From: Butyriboletus loyo
Lineage: Eukaryota; Basidiomycota; Agaricomycetes; Boletales; Boletaceae
Assembly: GCA_038093515.1 (NCBI GenBank)
Contig: JBBPSI010000056.1
Coordinates: forward strand, 62,001 to 126,000
Direction: 5' to 3'
Length of the DNA: 64,000 nucleotides
Below are positions 42,526 through 54,260 of the stretch, in pieces. The notes beneath the pieces were generated by a model. That model was not told the origin of the DNA and ran no database searches. It saw nothing but the letters and a program-made list of their open reading frames with translations. Position 1 is the first letter of the stretch. Each line of letters begins with the position of its first letter. Made by a program: the position numbers and the translations under genes.

Positions 42526-45090
42526 TCAAGCCCTTCGACCCTTGTTAGGTGATGGACGGGAAGATCGTCGAGGCCTGGGAGGTTCAGTTTCATCGTCCAT
42601 ATGGTCTTCCTCTACGACCATCCCAACAACCGCTTCTTGCAATCGGGCCTTGACTTGTGCACCACCGCGTCCGCGTCCCCGCCCCCGCCCTCTCCCAGCA
42701 CCGCCACCCCGCTTGGGTGGTGCAGGTGCAGGCGCAGGCGCATCACCACTCGTAGCCGAATCTTCCGCGTCGCTCGACGGTGTCTGTTTCCCCTTCTTCC
42801 GTGCGCTGCCATTGTGCGGCGTGACGTTCTCCCCGTCCTCCATTGCGACACTGAGGGCCTGCAGATCGTGCTCGTTTAGCTTACGCTTACCGGCACGCGC
42901 GGGGCCCGCACCTGCCGCGTCAAGCATTTGCCAAGATGGTTCAGGGAGATCGACATCGTTCTCGGCAGCATTGGCGAGCACCTGGCTGCGTCGTTGAAGG
43001 GGTACGCGTCCGCCGTTTCGCGGTGGAGACTGGTTTCGGGGTTCAAGCTGAAGCTGTTCGAAACCGGTGCTCATGGAAGGTTCCCTCATGGAGGTATCGG
43101 CCATGGCTTTATCATCATCGTCCGGAAGGGAAGTCAAGGAGGAGTCAGGAAAGGATGCAAGGGAGGAAAACGTCTCGTGGTTGTTAGCTCCAGCGGCAGC
43201 AGGGTTGGGTTGGTTGAGCCAGGGGTGTTGACGAGCTGCAGTGAGAGATAGACGACCACGAGGGTCGAATTCGAGAAGACGCCGAATGAAATCGTTTGCT
43301 ACGTCGACAAAGGTAGTCAGAACTGATGGGCAACGAACAGGTGCTTCCACTCACCAAGCTCACTAACTCCAAGGTTGTCAAGAGAACTCCAGTCGATGGT
43401 GCGTTTTGCAATCCGAACCTTCATGTCACGTTGGGTCTCGTCCTCGATGAATGGGCTCGCACTCGTCAACCTATTGGACCAAGACTTCAATGACGTTCAA
43501 TGCAGCGAAGAAAGGCCGTCGCTTACATGGAGAACACGATAACACCGACGCTCCAGCTGTCCACCAAGTGGCTATAACCTGGCTGCTGATCCGATTGCAT
43601 TACAACTTCGGGGGCGAGATAGCTAGGGGTACCACACATAGTCTATTGGACTGAGCTCGAGTTGATCCAAGACAAAGCGAACGATGCAACGAACCTTCAG
43701 GAAAGTATAGCTGTCGACAACTTTGGCGAGACCAAAGTCCGCAACCTTCACGATGGGTGGGTGGTCAGAGGTCAGGAGCACGTTCTACGTAAACAGGATA
43801 CATCAGCGAAGAGCCAAGGCTAGTTGTGATGTTGACCAGACCTCTGGTTTCAAGTCTCGGTGGGCGATGCCTTTGCCATGAATATACTGCGCGCAAGGAA
43901 ATCAGACATGACAGCCAAGGTGACCAGCAGAAACGTACAGCAAGGGCGTCGCAAAGCTGTCTCGTGATGTGAATGGTCATTTCCTCATCTACGCGCCATG
44001 GCTCAACCATCATGTAAATCTAGGAAAGCAAAACGGAACCCACCAATACCATTCGTCTTCAAGATGTAATCCAAAAGGTCACCCCCGTCGACAAACTCGA
44101 GGACGAGATCTGACAGAGCACCTTTGAGATAATTTCCCGACAACAGGCAGAAAAAGAGCTTACCGATGTTACCATGATCTCTAAACACTTCCTTTAGTTT
44201 GCAGATATTCGGGTGATCCAGATCCTCGAGAATCGCGATCTCGCGCATGAACGCGCTCTCGGCCTTGTCGCCGTCCGACTTGTTCTCGTTTGCAGTTACG
44301 CGTCGGACCTTGCTCTCCTGGATCATCTTGATGGCGAACCATTGGCCGGTGGCACGCGAGATAGCCTTCATAACGGTGGCAAACGAGCCCTTGCCGAGTT
44401 CATGGCTAATATCATAGTACGCGTGCACGCCTCCATGGGCTGGTCCAGCAGCGGTGTGCCTATAAATGAAGCCTAGGCCACCGGTCAATCAATCACACAT
44501 GACAGTGGTGTAAACAGCAACACACGGTAATCCTCGACACTTCCGGGCTGGGCTGTGGCGGTCCCAAAGGCGATTTCATTGCCCTCTTTGAGGATCGCAG
44601 TCTTGTCCCTGCCGATCCTGATGCCGTTGATCTATGAACCAAGTGACTCGTGAGTGGGACGCGTCTTCGAGAAAGGAACGCGTCAAAGCCTACAAAGGTG
44701 CCGTTGGAAGAGTAGTCTGCCACAATCACAGCAGACTTTTCATCTTCCTTGCCGTCCCACACGATACGACAGTGGCGATTGCCTACAAGAAACGCGTGAA
44801 TTCTGCGCAGAACAACGCGTAGCGAGTCGACGAAGGGAAATATACGCACTTACTCTCCCTCCAGGAAGTATAATCTCGTTCTGGTCGGGGTTTCGGCCAA
44901 TGCTGACAGTGGGTTGGACTTTGAAGAAATCGATGCGTTTCAGCAGGGTGCTACACGGTTGGAGAAACCCCCAGAGGTGGGAATTGGCGTCCCCGGTTGC
45001 TTGAGAGCCCGAGTGCTGGGTGGACTGAGTCGCCTGTTGGGTCTGCTCTTCCGCAGTTTCGTCGGTGTTCATCGAGTCTTGGGCGTGCAT
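42526..45090 (-). CDS. RAD53: Rad53/Chk2-type checkpoint kinase (FHA + Ser/Thr kinase), 674 aa
   Basis: Eleven exons join in phase: 45090-44846, 44802-44694, 44631-44526, 44472-44164, 44109-44044, 43988-43939, 43886-43842, 43784-43695, 43642-43527, 43470-43355 and 43298-42526. Chk2-family kinases transduce ATM/ATR DNA damage signals. An SQ/TQ cluster (three TQ and one SQ within residues 16-31) is the expected ATM/ATR target. The FHA domain (about 55-150) has [20 protein letters not shown] and SSNGTFING. The kinase domain starts at LGKGSF (179-184). It has FAIKMI, HRDLKPEN (304-311), DFGLA (326) and GTPSYLAPE (344-352). The C-terminal region is disordered, with an (RG) repeat ([10 protein letters not shown]) and a basic end. 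Exon 1 was ended at the donor gtatat rather than gtaagt to keep the FHA frame. It carries one FHA domain, as in Chk2 and Cds1, not two as in yeast Rad53. Confidence 0.9.
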
Positions 45091-45360
45091 AGGGAACTGC
45101 GCGGCACGAATACAAAAGAAATTTTGGTGGCTACGAGGGGACGATGCTGTAGTTGCTGTGAATGGGGAATAGATGGTGGTTGGTATGTGCTAGTGGCAAT
45201 TTTATAGGAAGAGCGTTCCTGCCCACAAGAACAAAGCGACGAGACGGAGACCGACAAACTCCTGTGAAAGGCACTTGCTTTCGTGATCCAAAACACACGT
45301 AACCGTCGTCGAGAACAAAGCGGCGACATCAAAGTTGCCTCGATACACTACACTCTGCTA

Positions 45361-47497
45361 CTATAACGCATCTTCCGGGTCCCATTTGGATATCTTATCC
45401 AGCGGCCGGTAATAATATTGCTTATACTTCTTCGTCTCGTTTCTCTTTTGCCGCGGCATAATAGCTCTTATCAACGACGCCCGCTCTCGATCTTCGTCTC
45501 GTTCTGGAACGTAAAACCACCGACTTTCGAGCACCTTGTGTCGAGACCTTTCGCCACTGCTATCCACCTTCTCGAACATACCACATCGAGCCCGTCCAGC
45601 TTCCAGCACGGCAGCAATGTCTACCAAAAGCTCCTCCCTTGATCGCTCAGTCGCGAGGTAAGGATGTACTTGTGTGAGTACGAGATACAGTGCTGCCGAA
45701 TCCATGGACGTTGCTCGTGAGGTGGCAAATGCTTCAATTAGCATGCCTGTCAACGACACATGGAACTCCACGTCGACTGCATCCATGGGATTCAGTGCCG
45801 CGGGAGAGCCTGGTATTGGTTGCTGCAGCTGGGCATGACCCGTAGGTTTGGGTATCTTCTTATCGCGTGGGCGTGCAGATTCCAAGTCATTGTCCTCGGC
45901 GGCGGGGCGCGAGGGCGATCGCGAAGGTCGCTTGACTTTGGCGATTCCACCGCGCCTCGGAAGAGATTTCGTTCCGCGACCCTCAGAACCATTACTGCAA
46001 TGCGACGTCTTGAATTTTTTGCTTGGAGGCTCCGAACGATTGGACGTGTCTTCTGCCCCTATCCTTTCTTTCGTGTCAGAGGGTGGGCTCCCGGACCAGA
46101 TGACAGCACGTTTCTTCATGCGCTTTACTCCTGGGTTGCCAGTGGCGAATTCCCTCCCTTTCTTCGTTCTCGTATCGGAGTTTGACCCACCGACAATGTC
46201 CAGCGAGACATCGAGAGGCTCATGGTTCCAGTTCATCGACAGAGATTGAATGCCCGAAGATCCATCTCGACGGAGGGTGGTGTCTACAGTCACGCCTGGA
46301 CTAGTTGTATGCTGCCCCGGGTAAGGCCTATTCACCGTGTCTGATAGGGGCAGTTTCGAAAGTTCTGCTTCCAGGGGGTCCAACTCAAACTGAGACAGAG
46401 GCGAGAGAATATCGTCGAGCTCGAAACTGATGGCGCCAGGTACACGTACGTGGATGTCAATACGCTTAGGCGAACGACCAGGGCAGGGACTCGTTTGACG
46501 AGAAACGACAGAACCAAGTGAATGTAAATCTGTGGGATGGGGTGCCGGGACAGTGGCAGGCGCTTCATGTGAAGTTGACGTGCGCGTGGGTTCGATAGGT
46601 GATGTGCAAGTGGTCGAGGAAATGCTCAACTCTGGAGTCCCGGTGAAGGAATGGCAATCATCTGACTATACGCGGAGAGTCAAGTTAAACGCGAAGGTAA
46701 GGGATTGAAGGTGAAGAAAATCGCACATTTGAGCGAGGATCGCCAACGGAATCATCCTCACAGTCGTCACCTAGAAAGGAAAGATTGGACATCGGCGATG
46801 TTAAGGGAGAGGAAGGCGGAAGTGAGGATGAATTGCACATGTCCTCATCGCGATCTTCTGACGACGAGGTCAAAGTCTGTTTATCAAGAGAACTATTTCT
46901 TTTATGGCTGCGTAAACGCTCCTTCACAGGGGACGCGTCTTCTAGTATCTTGATGGACGATGAGTGTCCGCGCATGGATGGGATCGCCTGGGATCGCACA
47001 CGCGACGCGATGGGGCTATTTAACCATCGTCCACGTTCGGCGGAAGTCGCAAAGTACGTTTCGCGTATGTGGATATCCATGCTTTCGAGGTCGTATTCCT
47101 CATAGTCATCTGTAATTGCACTGTCCTCTTGCGGACAAAAGTACGTTGTTTGGGGGGCCGAAGAGAAACGTGATAGGCAATGTGATCGCTGGGCATCGCT
47201 TTGGAGCGTGTGTGCTGCAAATTTCGTCATCAAGGAAGGGAGGGGCCGATGTATACAGGGAAGTGGATGCTCTGGCCGCGTATGACGCGACCAAGGATAA
47301 GTAACACCGAGTGCGTCTTGTGGATCGTATATGATCTCATTCAGATCGTCCAAGTAATCACCCGTTTGCCATTCCGTGCGTTCATACCGCCGCGCGAGGG
47401 GCAAAGGGGTCAGCAAGGGCGAGGATGATAGTAGGGGAGAAGAGGATGGAGCAGCGTCACCAAGAACATGAATATGGCTGTCCATAGAGACGTTCAT
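45361..47497 (-). CDS. Uncharacterised Ser-rich nuclear-looking protein, 691 aa
   Basis: Two exons join in phase: 47497-46727 and 46665-45361. I do not recognise the family. The N-terminal half is Ser-rich and disordered with acidic patches and a TEWQTGDYLDDLNEIIYDPQ segment. Residues 270-530 are low complexity with several basic clusters (KRMKKRA, PPSKKFK, KVKRPSR), likely nuclear signals. The last 130 residues look folded and well composed: LIEAFATSRATSMDSAALYL, VHPYLATERSREELLVDIAA, ESRWFYVPE and the end KKYKQYYYRPLDKISKWDPE. Helix spacing there could fit a winged-helix fold, but this is only an impression. The gene is tail to head with the Rad53-like gene on the same strand (270 nt apart). 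An upstream exon cannot be excluded. Confidence 0.75.
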
Positions 47498-48155
47498 GGA
47501 CGTCGATGAGCTCTTTCGCCTGAATTTTTTGAACGGAATGGTGAGCGGCGAGAACGGTGTCGAGAGTATATGCGGTCACGTGTGAGTCGAGCGCACGAGT
47601 AAACGCGTTTTGGTGCGGAGATTAAATTCGTGATTCGCGTTATGCCGTAACACGTCGCGACGATGGTAGCGTGACTTGAGTGACACTTCGGTTCGAGGCC
47701 TGATTTACGATCCGTGATTGACATCTGACAGAAGGAATCATTTAATTAAGCCTAGAGAACTGTTTCTACTTACGAATCAGACACAAAAATAAATAATACT
47801 TTACTTCTTATATTAAAGATGCTATCTAATTACGACATCCCAGACTCGCTAATCTAATCAGTGGAGCTGATTAAAAACGGAGAGAGCTCCCACATGTTGT
47901 ATTCCCAACAGAGAGCATTTCTGTGCGGGTCTTCAAATATTTTCGGAATATTTTACTTGTGGTGCACCCCATATTCGCGGCAAGATAACCCAAAAAACCA
48001 TGCTGTGCTGTGACTCTTGCCATTCTTGGCAGGGACAGTCCCGCGCGCCGGCAGACACGCTATGCAAAGGAATTTAAACACCAACTTTGTTCTCTCAAAA
48101 CCACCTGCAAACCACTCTCACGGCTCCTCCACGTTCATCTTTCATTCCCTTCAAC
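47498..48155. other. Divergent spacer before the methyltransferase-like gene
   Basis: About 660 nt shared as promoter region by the minus-strand gene and the plus-strand gene at 48156. It contains an AT-rich block (47740-47870). No gene is seen. Confidence 0.5.
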
Positions 48156-49396
48156 ATGGCTCTTTACAACCGCCATCCGAGGTTCACCATCGCCCTCCTG
48201 GTCCTAATATTCATCTCGGTTCTCCTTTTGGCAAACTCGGAACCGGACGAGTCGCTGTTCAACTCAGTGGGCTTCAACCTACTCGGGGGTGGCTATCTCG
48301 CCGAGTCACTGAGGGTTGAAGAGGAGCAGTACCAGAAAATGCTTGTCCAGCGGCAGGACCTCGTCAAGAAATGGGGCCCTACGGCTGACAGAATTGACCC
48401 GTAAGTTGGTAGCCATTCTCCGTCATCCGCCAACCAACCCTTTGTCAGCTTTCCCTCTCATGGCGAATTCTACACACTCTGTAAGTGTTTGTGCATTATT
48501 GATGTAGTAGACTAACATTGGTTCACAAGGGGATTTCTTCCTACCAACATTCAAGTGCCCCCATCGCGTTGAGCGCGTCGGAGTCATGGGAGATGGTGGT
48601 AAATGGGTATGTGGCTTGGAACGTATCGTTCCCAAAAATAAATGTGTCATGTACTCCTTCGGTGCGAGCTTCGTTCCTTGGGTATGGACAGAAACAGTGA
48701 ATTATGCTGTCAGGTATAAATGGCGAGTCCTCATTCGAAGCTGATATAATGAAAGCATCGCCGGGCTGCGAGGTATATGGCTATGATTTCAGTGTCAACT
48801 CCGTACGTGTGCAGATTGAATCTATCGACTCATAGTTCACACTTGTCAGTTTGGGCCGGAGATTGAGCTCGATTCGGATTTGAAGCACCGTTCCCACTTC
48901 TTCCCCTATGCTCTTGGTCCTAAAGATGGCTTTAGCCCGATTGACGATCCTAAGATGTACACCTTGCGTACCTTGATGGAGCGGAATGGCCACAACTTTA
49001 TCGATGTGCTCAAGGTCGACATCGAGGGTAACGAATACGACTCGCTTGAGGTCTTCATCGACAGTTTCCACGGCGAGCCATTGCCCTTTGGCCAGCTTCA
49101 GCTCGAAGTGCACGTTTACGGTGGCAGCGAATGGCAAGATTTCCCAAAATTCCTTAAATGGTGGGAGAAGCTCGAAGAAGCGGGTCTAAGGCCGTTCTTC
49201 TCTGAACCAAACCTCGTCTATGTAAACCTCGTGAGGGGTGTGCAGCCCGGCTTAATTGAGGTATTATACTTTGCCATAATGCTTGATGGCGACGGGATAA
49301 CTGAAATTTTGAAAACAGTATTCCTTCATCAACATACGCGGAAGCCACGAATTGGTTTCCAACCGTCCTTTACCACCCCGTCGTATCTCACAGTAA
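48156..49396 (+). CDS. Membrane-anchored methyltransferase-like protein, 328 aa
   Basis: Six exons join in phase: 48156-48400, 48449-48480, 48530-48661, 48714-48802, 48850-49260 and 49319-49396. A type II signal anchor lies at about residues 8-26 (FTIALLVLIFISVLLLA), then a lumenal/extracytoplasmic part. It resembles METTL24-like methyltransferase-domain proteins: VGVMGDGGKWVCG is the glycine-rich motif I-like segment. YSFG, GCEVYGYDF and LKVDIEGNEYDSL match the later motifs, and LQLEVHVYGG follows. The substrate is unknown; family members with a signal anchor are thought to act in the secretory pathway. The second exon is only 32 nt. The start is the first ATG and gives a good signal anchor. 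A lysine/arginine-poor N-terminus of 10 residues faces the cytosol. Confidence 0.85.
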
Positions 49397-50064
49397 CAAC
49401 TCTCAACTGTACCTAGGCACACTTTAATACTCGTAATGGACCTTGATAGCACGCTGGTTTCGTAATGTACTTTGCCTGGTGATGTCCGCCTACATATATC
49501 TTTTGCGCGGACCTTGCGCTCAGCAGAGGAGTCCATCAGAGGGTGTCGAAGTTGAGGGATCAAACGTTCCAACGTTCAAAGGTCACAGACGTCGAGTTGG
49601 CAACGGAGGTGCAGAGAGGTGCGAGGAGTGGCAGTGGGAGCGGTAGGAAGTGTTATAGCATTTTGGCCGGCAGCGATCGGAGATACATCGATGGGAGGGT
49701 GGTGGAAGGACCATGGAGGAGAGTATATATAGGGAGATAAACTTGGAGTCATTTCGGCCGTACATCCATATTGGGGTTATCAGTGCATACCACAGTACAG
49801 TCAATCCGTGTCATCAACGGTAAGGTCAATCCTTGTTATTTTGCCAACGACGGTCCCCCTTGCACTGAGCAGAGGAGTCCATTATGGCTGGGAGCGTTTT
49901 TGAGAAAATTATAGTGAACAATTCCCAGGCTGAAGGTCATCGGCGTCCCGGCGGACCACAAATAATTATACTCATCATCTATTGTTAGAGTGGCCCCTCT
50001 CAAGTGCACAAGTACCCCGTTCTCCTCACAATGCTCCAATTTCCACACCGCAACATCAACCAAC
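49397..50064. other. Spacer before glyoxalase I
   Basis: No gene is recognised. A repeated phrase ttgcgctcagcagaggagtccat (about 49514) and ttgcactgagcagaggagtccat (about 49859), each followed by different sequence, is visible. TATA-like tatatataggga lies at 49725. Confidence 0.5.
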
Positions 50065-50867
50065 ATGCCGCGTACAGCTCAGACCGCTAGCTTCAAGGTG
50101 AGTTTACAGGTCGCACCGATCGGAGCAAGGTTACAGCGGTATTGGGGTTCTGTAGTTCAACCACACCATGCTTCGTATCAAGGACCCGAAAGTGTCTTTG
50201 CCGTTTTATCTAGATGTGAGTACCTTCCTTGAAGGTCGAGTTTCGCGATTCTTTCTAAACGCGACATCATCTAGACTCTTGGCATGGACCTCCTTGCCGG
50301 TAAGTTGATGTGCCCCGCACGATCGATCAGTGATAAACTCTATTTCATCTCACAGAGCAGAACATGGGGGACTTTACCCTGTACTTCCTTGGATATGATC
50401 ATGATGGCATTAGCAAGCTCTCTGCCGAGGAGAAAAACAAGGCTAGATTCAACCGTGAAGGTACTGTATGCCCTCTTCATGATGTTACCGTGTTGCGTAT
50501 ACGCACATGTGTCGTCGAACGAACGCTCATGCATCGCGATCAGGTGTTCTGGAGCTTACGCACAATCACGGCACTGAGTCCGATCCCAACTTCCAGGGGT
50601 ATGCGAGCGGCAATACGGACCCTGGCAGGGGCTTTGGACATATCGCCATCACGGTGGATAACATCGAGGTGGCGTGTGCACGGTTTGAGCAGTTCGGCGT
50701 ACCTTTCAAAAAGCGCCTCACTGATGGTAAGATGAAACACATTGCGTTCATCTTGGATCCCGATGGGTAAGCATCGACATCATGGGTTGATTTGGATACT
50801 GATCTGATTCCACCGTGCCATGCGCAGGTACTGGGTCGAGGTCGTTCCGAGCACACTCAAGCTTTAG
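50065..50867 (+). CDS. GLO1: Glyoxalase I (lactoylglutathione lyase), 161 aa
   Basis: Six exons join in phase: 50065-50097, 50156-50215, 50275-50299, 50356-50460, 50544-50766 and 50828-50867. Glyoxalase I isomerises the hemithioacetal of methylglyoxal and glutathione to S-D-lactoylglutathione in the cytosol. The four metal ligands are visible in the expected places: [10 protein letters not shown] (His14), VLELTHNHG (Glu), [10 protein letters not shown] (His) and YWVEVV (Glu). GMDLL, FYLDTLG and [14 protein letters not shown] segments also match. The single-domain length (about 160) is close to plant and bacterial forms, not the duplicated yeast Glo1 (about 320). Exon 3 is 25 nt. The start is the conserved ATG just before the first strand. 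Confidence 0.93.
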
Positions 50868-53800
50868 GAGGTTGCGAGCGTGGCAGAATGAAATCCATAA
50901 TCGTTATGCTTGTTGACATGTCCAACCAAAGTTGTTGAACGTTGGTCGCTCTCGAGTGTCGTATGTTGTGACCTTATTGCAATTTTCACGGTATCCTGCC
51001 CTTCCTTTACTTTCACCAAGCAGAGCCACAACTCTGAGACAATACTTGACCAATGACAGGTATGTACATGCCCCTGAATTGCAAGGGCTGCGATAGTAGC
51101 AACGCCATAATGTTGATCAACGACTTTCGACACCAACGTGAACGAACGCCCTGTCATCGAGGCAGCAGCGGCCCTTGTCGTTCTCAGTGGCGCTCAAGTA
51201 GCTTCCCGGGAGTGCGGCGTTTGACCTTCACACGAGTGCTACCGATGCTAAGTACTTACTTCCATGAATCGTCAACGCGGTGTCGGTGGCTGGTGCTACG
51301 AGAAGAATCCCGAATTCCAGATCTTAAATTGTGGGTCTCAAGGTTTCATGGAATAGGTGAGTGCCTCGCGGGTTCCTCCGCCTCTCATGTTTTTCGACTA
51401 CGGCGGGAAGTTGTTTTGGGACTTTGCCGGTGAATGTCCGTGTGTTTGTGAACAGCAAGACGCCCCAGAAACGAAAGGGCGCGGCCGTTGTCGATTCAAC
51501 CCACCCCATGGACATTGTGCAAAGCGTTCATGTTTCCATCAGAATGGCAGTCGACCGAGTAATCGCCGCCCAGTGTCCGAATAGCGATTGTCAGTTCTGT
51601 CATGTAGGAGCGTTCAAGGGGTGTCGAGGCAAGTGCCATATCCTGTTCCCTCCGTCAGCAAGACTTCAACTCGCTCTTCCATCTCGCGATCTCACAAACT
51701 CGTACGATGTCCATAAATTCTAACACTCTTCTCGTCTTGAGAGATTGTTCCCCATCTCATTAGATCACACCCTTGTGCTAAATTTCGTTCTAGGTCCCGA
51801 CGACGATGCCTCGAACAATCCGAAGAGGTACTCCAAAACGCAGCCCTTCGTACGTCATGTTTGTTTCCAACTAGGATGCGCGTCAAACCTGATGTATTTA
51901 CATGGTCCCTCGACATCATACTGTTCTACGGCGCGAAAGCTGATCAAAGCACGCTCGTTCATTTCGCGTCCTGGTGCGGTTTCGCGGGTAGCCTATTGTC
52001 AGCGGCGAGACAGCGTTTACATTCGGGGCTATGGCTACGGCGGGCCCCACCTCGCTACCTGCCAAACGGGCTGGTCCTATGGCTGCCAGTGTGGGAAGCC
52101 TGTCTCATCTGGCCCAGTAGTGATCCCGGCGGAGAGACCATGGGTCCAAGTAGGTATCTTTGACTCTTTCGTTTGGAGTACCATCGATCTGGATCATAGG
52201 TGCCTCCAATTGTCCTCTTCAGTTCTGTCCACCTCACACCACGGGAAATACATACCCCTTGGTCGCCAACGTCCTGGCGATGAGAGCAAGAATACGAGCC
52301 GATTCCGTCATTCGACCCCCAGAACTTTGATGTGGACGAATTCCTCACCTCCCTGCCTGAGGACAAAAACGGCACTTTCTACATGTAGCATTTCGCATTT
52401 TCATTTCTGAAAGGAGCGTGATCTAACTGGTTGTCGCAGACCCTACTTTAAACCCCGATTTAACCACTTCGCACGTCTGATAGTTGGCGCGTGCCAGTCA
52501 GCTTCCGTCTCGGTGTAAGCATGATTGTTCTCTTTTATGGACGCACGATTACCATGACTCGCTTGAATTTGCGTTGTGGCACAATGGCACACCAGTCCCC
52601 CATAGGTTAGAGGTATCACGACCCAGGAAGATAACTGTGCCGCGCATCAAGTTGTCGTCCTTGGAGGAACACAAGGTCGAGCTCGACCTGCCTTACAACG
52701 GCGTGTCGAAGTCATACTCTGGTCTCTCTCAAGAACACTAACCGAGGTTGGATTCGGATTCGGAACGGCATCTCCACGATTCTTAGGAGTCGACGTTCAA
52801 CGGGTGTGGTAACCGAGGAGATATTTTCGGTTACCAGGTCCATTGAACGTCATTTTCGAGTCCCCCTCGATCCCGTAATCTTCGCCTTGCTAGCCCCGCC
52901 GTGACGCAACTACGTAAGGGGGTACAAGAACGGCCACGGAAAGAACGATCGTCAGCACCCAACCCAGGCCAAGACTGTGGGCCCATTCCCGTCATCCAGC
53001 CTGGTGGTTCTGAGCACAGGTGAACGACACGAACAACTTCCCGCTCACTGGGACAGGCGATTTTTTTTTGGGTATGTTTCTTCGGTTCCTGCTGGTGCAT
53101 ACCCGTCAATGACAACAGCGCCGACGCGACAGACATTCAGCCCATTGGCATGGACCTAGACAAACCGGCCTTGTGGGATTATTCGACTGCCAACTCGATC
53201 CAGCTTCTCGAAGGTGAGAACAGTTACGTTTTCGTACGCGGACGCACTGGCAGCGCCGTTTTCGGCGTTGATAGCTTGATATCTCGTTCAGACTCATCGC
53301 CGTCCCGGGAAGAATCCTCCTCCACCCGTCGCAGTATACTAAGCAAGGCATCTCGGCCTAGGCCTTCGATGGCAGCGGTCCGGTCTACCAGCGGTCCGGC
53401 AAAGCATCTCCGTCGCCGACGCTAAACAATTCTACCTGTGATCTCGCAAGTGCGCCAGAAGCGTAAATACTGCTCTGGTATGTCCCCAAGCTGGTCGAAC
53501 GACCCCGGACCCAAGAGGACGACTCTACAACCAGTCCCTGCGTTCACTCGTTTGCAATAGGCTGTCGGACAGGCTTACTCGCCCTCGAGGATTGGGGCAG
53601 TGGATGATTTCGAGGATTGGTGTTGTACCTGCCCCGTTCGTGTGCTAACAGGAAACATTTCATTTGCCTGGGTTTCCTGCAAGCCTAGGGGAAAGTTCTG
53701 GGAGTGGGGTTGCTGGACTCGGCTCGTCGTTCCGGATGCTCTTTCTATTATTCTCTCTGGACCACCCACCATCGTCAAGTGTGACAACTCAAGTACTCAG

Positions 53801-54260
53801 GGAAGACTTAATAGGCCTCGCTTTGTCCATTGATTTCGACCAAGCGCTGACGTGGAACTAAGTACACTCATTCGACCACGATGTGTGATCATGTGGTTGG
53901 GCAGTAATACCAGTCACCATTACTTGATGCACACATCAGATTTCGGCCGAAAAGCATTCAAACTCGTGTGTGGTATTCCAGAGGTACTCGACAATCGTTA
54001 CAAAAAACAGTACGACAGAAACAAAACAAAGCCCCATATGATAAATGTGTACGTGGTGAACCCCAGGCATGCCAATTACATACAGTAATATTATACAAAA
54101 ACAAAAAGATGACCAGGTCCGAGGGGAAAAGGCAGTCCGTTAGAAAGCAAAGAGACAACGAGACAACAGCACAAAGAACAGCAAAAGAACAACGAAAAAG
54201 AGCCCAGAAACCAGCAAAGAGAAAAAAAAGCGACGAGAAATGAATAATATACGCCAACGA
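50868..54260. other. 3.4 kb region with unresolved coding-like fragments
   Basis: No gene could be assembled. Coding-like pieces on the plus strand include MDIVQSVHVSIRMAVDRVIA (about 51510), SFDPQNFDVDEFLTSLPEDK (about 52308-52370), LWHNGTPV with KLSSLEEHKVELDLPYNG (52570-52700) and ENSYVFVRGRTGSAVFGVDS (53216-53280). They may be exons of one or two genes with uncertain splicing, or decayed genes. The right end (54100-54260) is the A-rich 3' flank of the adenylate cyclase gene. Confidence 0.35.

Noticed and set aside
44800..44860. Frameshift in the FHA domain of the Rad53-like kinase
   Set aside because: It appears only if the strong-looking donor gtaagt at 44853 is used. Using gtatat eight bases further restores phase and the FHA consensus, so a splice choice explains it better than a broken gene.
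47740..47870. AT-rich block as a possible transposon end or origin
   Set aside because: No terminal repeats or target-site duplication could be identified; it is better explained as an intergenic promoter region.
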